Shown piece by piece: positions 41,334 to 49,605 of a stretch of 49,605 nucleotides of DNA. Below the pieces are notes generated by a model that saw only the letters and a program-made list of their open reading frames with translations, was not told the DNA's origin and ran no database searches. The number at the start of each line of letters is the position of its first letter. The stretch's first letter is position 1. The stretch comes from CAZIAK01 sp964537035 (GTDB lineage: Bacteria; Planctomycetota; B15-G4), in assembly GCA_964537035.1 (NCBI GenBank), contig CAZIAK010000038.1:1-49605 (forward strand), given 5' to 3'. A program made the translations under genes and the position numbers.

Positions 41334-42329
41334 ATGACGCCCGTCGCATCCTTGATGCACACCCTGATTCCCAAGACGACCTCCCGCCTTGGCGTGGGCA
41401 TGGCCGTCCTCGCAGCCGCCCTTCTCAGCGGCGCTGCAGACGTTGCAGCTCAGCCTGAATTCTGCGAAGACGGAGGTCTGATCGTCCTCGACTTCGAGTC
41501 GACCCCACCCACCAGCTCGTGGATTGCCGAAACGATCTTCCCCGGATTCACCGGCACGTCGTACTACCGCTGGGACGGCCCGAATCACTTCAACCAGCCG
41601 GGCAACGGCGTGCTCACCTACACGCTGAACGTGACCACTGCTGGCCTGTACAACATGCGCATCTACAACCTGCATGATGATCCGGACAACACGCTGGAGA
41701 ACGACTGCTGGAGCCGCATGGATGGCGGGACCTGGCAGAAGAGCTACTCGAGCATCAACCTCACCTGGAACTGGGCCACTTGGTTCGACCCGCCAACGGG
41801 TTCCGACTCCAAGTCCACCTACATGCTGTCCGCTGGGACCCACACCTTCGAGGTGAGCGCCAGGTCCCACGACTTCCGCATCGATCGGGTGCACTTCTTC
41901 CTCACTGGCTACCCCAACCCCCAGAACCCGTTGCTACCTGAGACGACCTGCGACACGACCTGGACCGATCTGGGCAACGGCCTGGCCGGAACCGGCGGGC
42001 AGGTCCCTGTGCTGCAGGGCACCGGTAATCTGATGGCTGGATCGACGACCACCATCAGCCTGAGCAACGCGCTGCCTACGGCCCCTGCCTACTTCATCCT
42101 GGGCCTGAGCTTGCTCAACGCGCCCTTCAAGGGCGGTGTGCTCGTGCCCTCCGTCGACATTCTGGCCGGGCCTGTGCCGGTGGACCCGGCCGGCGATATC
42201 GACATCAGCTTCGCCTGGCCAGCAGGATCCCCTAGCGGGATCAGTGCCTACTGGCAGACCTGGGTTGTCGACGCTGGCGGGCCGTTTGGCTACGCAGCGA
42301 CCAATGGCCTGCAGAGCGTGACGCCATAA
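41334..42329 (+). CDS. secreted protein with a carbohydrate-binding-like module and conserved C-terminal domain
   Basis: A 331-residue exported protein of unknown function. The signal peptide (RLGVGMAVLAAALLSGAADVAAQ) ends near residue 36. Residues about 40-190 form a beta-rich module (LDFESTPPTSSW, YYRWDGPNHFNQPGNGVLTYTLNV, AGLYNMRIYNLHDDPDN, GTHTFEVSARSHDFRIDRVHFFL) resembling the accessory sugar-binding domain at the end of some glycoside hydrolases. Residues about 205-331 (WTDLGNGLAGTGGQVPVLQG, then ISAYWQTWVVDAGGPFGYAATN) look like a domain recurring in secreted proteins of some planctomycetes, perhaps a surface or sorting module; this is from memory. The ATG has GGAG 8 nt upstream; the frame opens earlier but runs through the tRNA. 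Confidence 0.72.
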   Translation: MTPVASLMHTLIPKTTSRLGVGMAVLAAALLSGAADVAAQPEFCEDGGLIVLDFESTPPTSSWIAETIFPGFTGTSYYRWDGPNHFNQPGNGVLTYTLNVTTAGLYNMRIYNLHDDPDNTLENDCWSRMDGGTWQKSYSSINLTWNWATWFDPPTGSDSKSTYMLSAGTHTFEVSARSHDFRIDRVHFFLTGYPNPQNPLLPETTCDTTWTDLGNGLAGTGGQVPVLQGTGNLMAGSTTTISLSNALPTAPAYFILGLSLLNAPFKGGVLVPSVDILAGPVPVDPAGDIDISFAWPAGSPSGISAYWQTWVVDAGGPFGYAATNGLQSVTP

Positions 42330-42344
42330 CACTGCATCGACGGT

Positions 42345-42383
42345 TGGCCCAGCCCCCCACCCTGCGCTGAGGGGGTTGGGCCA
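42345..42383. terminator. strong hairpin between convergent genes
   Basis: TGGCCCAGCCCCC (42345-42357) pairs with GGGGGTTGGGCCA (42371-42383) over 13 positions with a single G-T pair and a 13-nt loop. It lies 15 nt after the secreted-protein stop and 14 nt from the end of the convergent HAD fusion gene, so it can end both. No T-run. Confidence 0.65.
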
Positions 42384-42397
42384 CGTCGTCAGTAGAA

Positions 42398-43582
42398 TCA
42401 GAAGAAGAGACTCTGGCCTCCCGGCTCCGCCACTCGCCGCTCGCGAGGCTGCCGCCGAGGAGCCCAAGTCGCCAGGGGAGTCTCCCCGTCGCACGCGGCT
42501 TGCCCCAGAGCCATGGTCACCACCCGCCCCGCTCCTGCCGCTCGCAGAGCCCGAGCAGCTTCGTCCAGGGTTGCGCCGGTCACCCGGGCATCGTCCAGCA
42601 CCAGGACCGTTTCGCCATCCAAGGCGGCTGTGGCTGCGAACCGCCCGTGCATGGCACCGGCCCGCTCGGTCACCGACAGGCTGGCCTGAGGATCTGACTC
42701 CCCCACGTGGCGCAGCAGGGAGTGACAAGGGATGGCGACCCTCCCGGCCAGCCGCCTGGCGAGGCGCTCCAGCGGGCCCTTCCTGGGGACCCGGTCGGGA
42801 ACCCAGGTCAAGCGCGCCCCTCCTGGCCGACCCTTCTGGGCGTGCATGAGCAGGGTGTGGGCAAGGTCCAGTATCTCGGGAGGCCACCGTCCGGCTCGGC
42901 CTCGAGCCAGATCGCTGCTCAGGCCGACGTCTGACTGATCGGTTGAACCGCTCTGACCGCCTGCTCCTCGGGCAGACCAGCCGCTGCGCAGTCGGCCACC
43001 CACGAACAGATCGTGATCTGGCAGGGTGCATGCCAGGGAGACGCCCTGAGTCCCCTTGCGCCGATCGCCAATCAGGCTGTGCTGCCCGTCGATGTCGAAG
43101 ACCGCTGAGAGTTGGCCCAACATCAGGTCAGGGGCAGCATGGAGCGGGACCAGGGAGCCAAACCCTGCGGCTGTCAGACCAGCGCGGTGGGCAGCCTCCA
43201 TGTCTGTGGTGCTGTCACCGAGTGCCAAGACAGCTGGGCTGGGAGACACACCAAGGCGCCCCAAGGCGGTCTGCAACGGATCGGGGCAGGGGCGGTGCAA
43301 GGTGCTATCGCCATAGCCAACGCAGACGCCGGGCACCTCCCAGCCCTGTGCTGCGAACCACTGCAGCACGTTGGCCACGGGGCTTGAGGCCACCACGGCC
43401 CAAGGAACCGCTCGCCGGGACAGCTCGGCCAGCAGCTTGCCGATGGGCACTCCCTGCGAGTCCACCGCAGGGGCGACTCCTGGACCACCGCCATAGTACT
43501 CGGGCGCGACCCCGCCCTTGAGGCCTCGTGAGAGGTCAGCCAAGGTATTCTCGAAGTCCACCAGGACGGCGTCCCAGTTCAT
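42398..43582 (-). CDS. HAD-like hydrolase fused to a phosphoribosyltransferase domain
   Basis: A 394-residue two-domain protein. The N-terminal half is HAD-like: motif I VDFENTL has the nucleophile Asp9 but Glu11 where a general-acid Asp is usual, motif II is VVASSP, motif III is near RPCPDPLQTAL, and motif IV is LALGDSTTDMEAAHRAGL. The C-terminal half (about 255-394) is a type I phosphoribosyltransferase of the ComF/amidophosphoribosyl kind, with the PRPP loop VLVLDDARVTGATL. The middle is variable. The ATG at 43582 puts motif I at a natural position; a GTG 12 codons upstream is possible. It follows the sulfatase-fold gene by 64 nt. The joint function, perhaps nucleotide salvage or repair, is unknown. 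Confidence 0.75.
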   Translation of the reverse strand: MNWDAVLVDFENTLADLSRGLKGGVAPEYYGGGPGVAPAVDSQGVPIGKLLAELSRRAVPWAVVASSPVANVLQWFAAQGWEVPGVCVGYGDSTLHRPCPDPLQTALGRLGVSPSPAVLALGDSTTDMEAAHRAGLTAAGFGSLVPLHAAPDLMLGQLSAVFDIDGQHSLIGDRRKGTQGVSLACTLPDHDLFVGGRLRSGWSARGAGGQSGSTDQSDVGLSSDLARGRAGRWPPEILDLAHTLLMHAQKGRPGGARLTWVPDRVPRKGPLERLARRLAGRVAIPCHSLLRHVGESDPQASLSVTERAGAMHGRFAATAALDGETVLVLDDARVTGATLDEAARALRAAGAGRVVTMALGQAACDGETPLATWAPRRQPRERRVAEPGGQSLFF

Positions 43583-43646
43583 GATGGAGAGGGCAGCGGT
43601 ATCGAGAGACCAACCCACAAGCAGGACCGTGCCGGCCGGGGCTCCG

Positions 43647-45326
43647 TCACTTGCCGACGTAGCCTAGTTTGAGCATCAGCTCGAGCATGTCATCGTCGAT
43701 CTCAGCAGCGCCTCCGGGACCCACCCTCTCGGCCTCTTCTGCATTGGCCACCGAGCGCTCTTCAAGCAGCTGGCGCAAGGCCGTCAGCACCCGTTGCGGT
43801 TCCTGCTCAGCAGAGTCGATCAGGTTGTGACGCTCTCGGGGATCATCGCTCAGATGAAAGAGGTACTCCCAGGTGTGATCAATGTCCTTCTGCCAGATGT
43901 GGATGTACTTCCAGCCCCTCCAGCGCACCGTGCGGTGGTACTTGGGTCCAGGGTCAATCACCAGTTCGCTGAACGTCGGGCGGTCGACCTCCCGACCGTC
44001 CGTGACCGAGCCCTGCTGAGTCGATGCGTCCGAGCCAGCCGACGAAAGCAGTCCGACCAATGAGCGACCACTCCATGAGGCCTCTGAAGAGGCCACTCCC
44101 ATCAAGTCGGCCACCGTAGGCGCCACATCGATGAGCTCGACAACCTCATCGACCCGGCCGCGATAGCCCTCGCGCTCCAAATCGGGTGGAAGGCGGACAA
44201 TCAGCGGCACGTGCAGCAACTCCTCGTAGACCTGGTCATGCTGATACTTGCCGTGGTCCCTGAACTCCTCACCGTGATCAGAGAGGAAGATCACCGCCGT
44301 GTTCCTCAGCAACCCCGCATTGAGCAGGTACTCCCAGAGCCGGCGGAGTTCACCATCGACGTAGCGGATCTCTCCATCATAGAGCGATGAGAGAAATGCC
44401 ACGTCAGCGTCGTCGTAGGACAGCATGCCTTCCCAGTACGCTGGACCCGTGGCGGCCTCCCAGGCTTCCTTGGTCTCCATGTCCAAGTACTTCTCAGTCC
44501 GACTCCGCAGCGGGCCCTCATATGCTGGGTCCGCGAAGACCTCATACCACTCTCGTGGTGGAAGGTAGGGCGCATGGACCTGGTAGGTATGCAAGAAAGC
44601 GAAGAACCGGCCCCGCTCTGGCGCCAGCATCCAACGCACACAGCGATTGATGCGATCCGAGATGTCCGTGAGTTCTTCATCCCACGTCTGAAAGCCCCGG
44701 TCCATGGCCATTCTACGGGTCAGGTTGCCCCCGCTGACGAATGCGCCTGTCTCAATGTCGGCCTCTGACAGCAGCTCCGCAAGCGTGGTCAGCCCGGAAG
44801 GCAACTGAAAGAGCTGGGGCGTAGGCCCATGGACGTTGATGACCCGGTGAACAGCCGGATACGACGAACTGAACAGCGAGGCATGAGCCGGTGCGGTCTG
44901 CGGCGCCTGAGTGCGGGCCTCTTCGAAGACCACACCGCGGGACGCGATGCTCGCGAGGTTGGGAGACGTGGGCCTCGGGTAGCCATAGCATTCCAACCGA
45001 TCCCAGCGCAGCGTGTCGATACTGACAACGAGCACGTTTTCCACAAGCCCCGTTGCAGGAAGGACAACCGCACCTGCCGGAGCAGCCGTGACGAACGTCT
45101 CGGTGCCTGCCAGTTCATCCTCCGAGGCAACACCCCTGGCACCGGACCCGCTTGACGACACCAAAGACCCTGACGGAGCCGCCTCGTCGGCACCAAGGTC
45201 GGCCTCCCTCTGAGACTGGTCAGAACAGGCCAGCAGCGCCAAGCAGAGGGACAGAGAGGAGAGGGCAACCAGAACGCGCAAGGGTGAACTCCAAGAATCA
45301 GAGATGCCCACCTTACACGCAGCCAC
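43647..45326 (-). CDS. alkaline-phosphatase-superfamily (sulfatase-fold) lipoprotein with Thr nucleophile
   Basis: A 559-residue secreted hydrolase or transferase. A signal peptide ends in lipobox LLAC (Cys34), followed by a Ser/Ala/Gly-rich linker to about residue 95. The sulfatase-like core has metal ligands in SIDTLRWDR (Asp104, Asp109), CYGYPRPTSPNLASIASRGV, the nucleophile segment APQTAPAHASLF with Thr144, and LSDHGEEFRDHGKYQHDQVYEELLHVPLI (Asp350, His351). Formylglycine sulfatases carry Cys or Ser in CxPSR; here the residue is Thr with no CxPSR, so a phosphodiesterase or phosphotransferase role is more likely than sulfate-ester hydrolysis. Start is GTG, with a second GTG five codons on. 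Confidence 0.85.
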   Translation of the reverse strand: MAACKVGISDSWSSPLRVLVALSSLSLCLALLACSDQSQREADLGADEAAPSGSLVSSSGSGARGVASEDELAGTETFVTAAPAGAVVLPATGLVENVLVVSIDTLRWDRLECYGYPRPTSPNLASIASRGVVFEEARTQAPQTAPAHASLFSSSYPAVHRVINVHGPTPQLFQLPSGLTTLAELLSEADIETGAFVSGGNLTRRMAMDRGFQTWDEELTDISDRINRCVRWMLAPERGRFFAFLHTYQVHAPYLPPREWYEVFADPAYEGPLRSRTEKYLDMETKEAWEAATGPAYWEGMLSYDDADVAFLSSLYDGEIRYVDGELRRLWEYLLNAGLLRNTAVIFLSDHGEEFRDHGKYQHDQVYEELLHVPLIVRLPPDLEREGYRGRVDEVVELIDVAPTVADLMGVASSEASWSGRSLVGLLSSAGSDASTQQGSVTDGREVDRPTFSELVIDPGPKYHRTVRWRGWKYIHIWQKDIDHTWEYLFHLSDDPRERHNLIDSAEQEPQRVLTALRQLLEERSVANAEEAERVGPGGAAEIDDDMLELMLKLGYVGK

Positions 45327-45637
45327 CCCACCGAACCACGCGGCCCCGATCGCGCTCGTCCACGCACCAAGCCTGTAGCCATCTCAGCCAACACAGACGG
45401 GCGCCGACTACAAACCTTGTGCGCGCCCCCAGGCTCGCCTCATGGCCAAAGGGGTCGAACCCGTGGGGCTGTCGCACACCGCAGAGGTGGGTCGGTCTTC
45501 GGAGCCAATCCGCGGCGGGTTTTAGTTAGCGCGTCCCAGGGGTCAGGTCTTTGGTGTGGGGTGAGGGGTAGGTCATGCCCGTGAGGGGCCACGGAGGCCC
45601 GGGCAACCTGACTGGCCAGCAAGTCAAAACCCACAGG
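45327..45637. other. intergenic region between the sulfatase-fold gene and the rRNA operon end
   Basis: About 310 bp with no believable gene. It should carry the promoter of the sulfatase-fold/HAD operon on the minus strand, but I found no clear hexamer pair. Small frames translate to Arg/Pro-rich low-complexity sequence. Confidence 0.5.
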
Positions 45638-45693
45638 ACAAAAAAGAAGGCCCGCTCATCAACCCAAGAGAACTAGGGGACAAACGGGCCTTC
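45638..45693 (-). terminator. rho-independent terminator of the rRNA operon
   Basis: GAAGGCCCG (45646-45654) and CGGGCCTTC (45685-45693) form a perfect 9-bp stem with a 30-nt loop. On the minus strand it is followed by six T residues (45640-45645), immediately after 5S rRNA. It is the only hairpin in the window with a proper T-tract. Confidence 0.85.
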
Positions 45694-45702
45694 AGTGGTT
45701 AA

Positions 45703-45815
45703 CACCCGGCGCCAACCTACTCTCTCAGCAAACGCCAATACCATCGGCCCGATCTGCTTAACGACTGTGTTCGGAATGGGAACAGGTGTGGCCAGATCGG
45801 TCTGAACACCGGGAA
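45703..45815 (-). rRNA. rrf: 5S ribosomal RNA
   Basis: The minus strand carries the conserved CCACACCTGTTCCCATTCCG segment and GAACACAGTCGTTAAGC. The terminal stem is CCCGGTG (from 45813) with CGCCGGG (to 45705). Mature ends are estimated to within a few bases. Confidence 0.95.
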
Positions 45816-45970
45816 GATATATGAATACTGGATGCGGGATCACGCCACGAGATGCCGACGGTATACGTCGGCCAACCGTTCACGTCGTCGAAGACGATCG
45901 TCTCCGGTGCCTCGCCGACAGCAGTGTAACCCTCACGGGAGTCCACACGTGCCGCCACAAGGCAGCGAAT

Positions 45971-48975
<3,005 letters not shown>

Positions 48976-49228
48976 ACTATGAGAATACTTCGCTTTCGAG
49001 AACATGCTCGGTTGTTTTATTCGTGACGTGATACCACATCCAGTATGTCAAAGATCGCTTCTCCTCAGCTGATGCCCCGTCCTGATCGGATCGGGAAGCC
49101 TCGGAGCGCCGGGTAGCCCGACACTGGGTGATGGCTCTGAATCGTCCCATGACGACCAAAGCGACCACCGGGTGCCACTCTACGCGATGCGCGTTTTCGA
49201 TCGGACAGCCCTTGCGCAACCACCAAGA

Positions 49229-49304
49229 TGGTGGAGGCGACAGGACTCGAACCTGCGACATCCTGCTTGCAAAGCAGGAGCTCTACCAGCTGAGCTACGC
49301 CCCC
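49229..49304 (-). tRNA. tRNA-Ala (anticodon TGC)
   Basis: A 76-nt cloverleaf with acceptor stem GGGGGCG/CGCCTCC (one G-T), anticodon loop TTTGCAA, T arm GTTCGAGTC, discriminator A and encoded CCA. It lies in the 16S-23S spacer. About 253 bp separate it from 23S, with nothing else recognised. Confidence 0.97.
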
Positions 49305-49310
49305 GCTGAA

Positions 49311-49387
49311 TGGTGGGCCTATGTGGACTCGAACCACAGACCTTACGCTTATCAGGCGTACGCTCTAACCACCTGAGCTATAGGCCC
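49311..49387 (-). tRNA. tRNA-Ile (anticodon GAT)
   Basis: A 77-nt cloverleaf with acceptor stem GGGCCTA/TAGGCCC, anticodon loop CTGATAA, T arm GTTCGAGTC, discriminator A and encoded CCA. It is six bases upstream of tRNA-Ala in the rRNA spacer; 168 bp separate it from the 16S 3' end. Confidence 0.97.
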
Positions 49388-49554
49388 TGACCAACGAGAT
49401 TTGAGCGCACCTGCATGCAAAACCCCAGGTGGCTCTAAAGTCGGTCGAGTCACAACAGTTCCCGATCGAAAATGGTAGCAAGCTTATTCAAGTCGTGTGC
49501 CGATGATTCTACAAGGTCCCGCCATCGCTGGCGTTACCAGGTCTAGTTTATCCC

Positions 49555-49605
<51 letters not shown>

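Overview
The window is a high-GC bacterial chromosome segment, mostly housekeeping genes. The vegetative sigma factor (an unusual spacer between regions 1.2 and 2, region 4 with a GYTYTLEEVG stretch), a fused SecD-SecF, FG-GAP repeat and other secreted proteins, and a protein pairing an excisionase-like helix-turn-helix with a C-terminal membrane segment together suggest a deep-branching member of the Planctomycetota or wider PVC group. This is inference from family resemblance; no search was run. Lipoproteins and a Pal/OmpA protein indicate a diderm envelope.

Layout. 1-6.4 kb (minus strand): dnaG-rpoD, then a helix-turn-helix/membrane protein, a Pal-like lipoprotein and rsmA. 6.4-13.3 kb (minus): a tightly overlapping cluster of two PilB/GspE-like ATPases, a PilC/GspF membrane protein and two CNNM/CorC-type membrane proteins. 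13.5-16.8 kb (plus): a small lipoprotein and pyruvate phosphate dikinase, from a promoter back-to-back with that of the pilus cluster. 16.8-19.8 kb: an FG-GAP secreted protein, a degenerate GGDEF protein and a CaCA cation exchanger. 19.8-22.8 kb (minus): ftsQ-like gene, rplM-rpsI with a structured leader, yebC. 22.9-26.7 kb (plus): a Ski2-like helicase with a basic tail, and fumC. 26.8-30.4 kb (minus): two glycosyltransferases, a low-molecular-weight protein tyrosine phosphatase and an EamA transporter in one coupled operon. 30.6-36.8 kb: an NAD-dependent epimerase, riboflavin synthase (minus), then trmD-rplS-secDF-LysM (plus). 36.9-39.8 kb (minus): nadB-hflX. 40.0-40.9 kb (plus): inverted repeats, a 37-codon membrane-peptide ORF and lexA. 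41.0-45.3 kb: tRNA-Pro, a secreted protein, a HAD-phosphoribosyltransferase fusion and an alkaline-phosphatase-superfamily lipoprotein. 45.6-49.6 kb (minus): a linked rRNA operon (16S 3' end, tRNA-Ile, tRNA-Ala, 23S, 5S, terminator).

The most interesting spot is the lexA locus. A perfect 7+7 bp inverted repeat (TGTTAGG-N10-CCTAACA) with a third half-site upstream lies ahead of a well-initiated small ORF encoding a single membrane-spanning peptide. That ORF stops three bases before the TTG start of lexA, which has no ribosome binding site of its own. This looks like an SOS-controlled small membrane protein translationally coupled to the repressor, with an operator unlike the well-known LexA boxes. 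Gene junctions throughout are very tight: 4-nt start/stop overlaps (ATGA, GTGA and, apparently, CTGA) or stop-N3-start, which helps in choosing starts. Two genes (rsmA and a LysM membrane protein) seem to need CTG starts.
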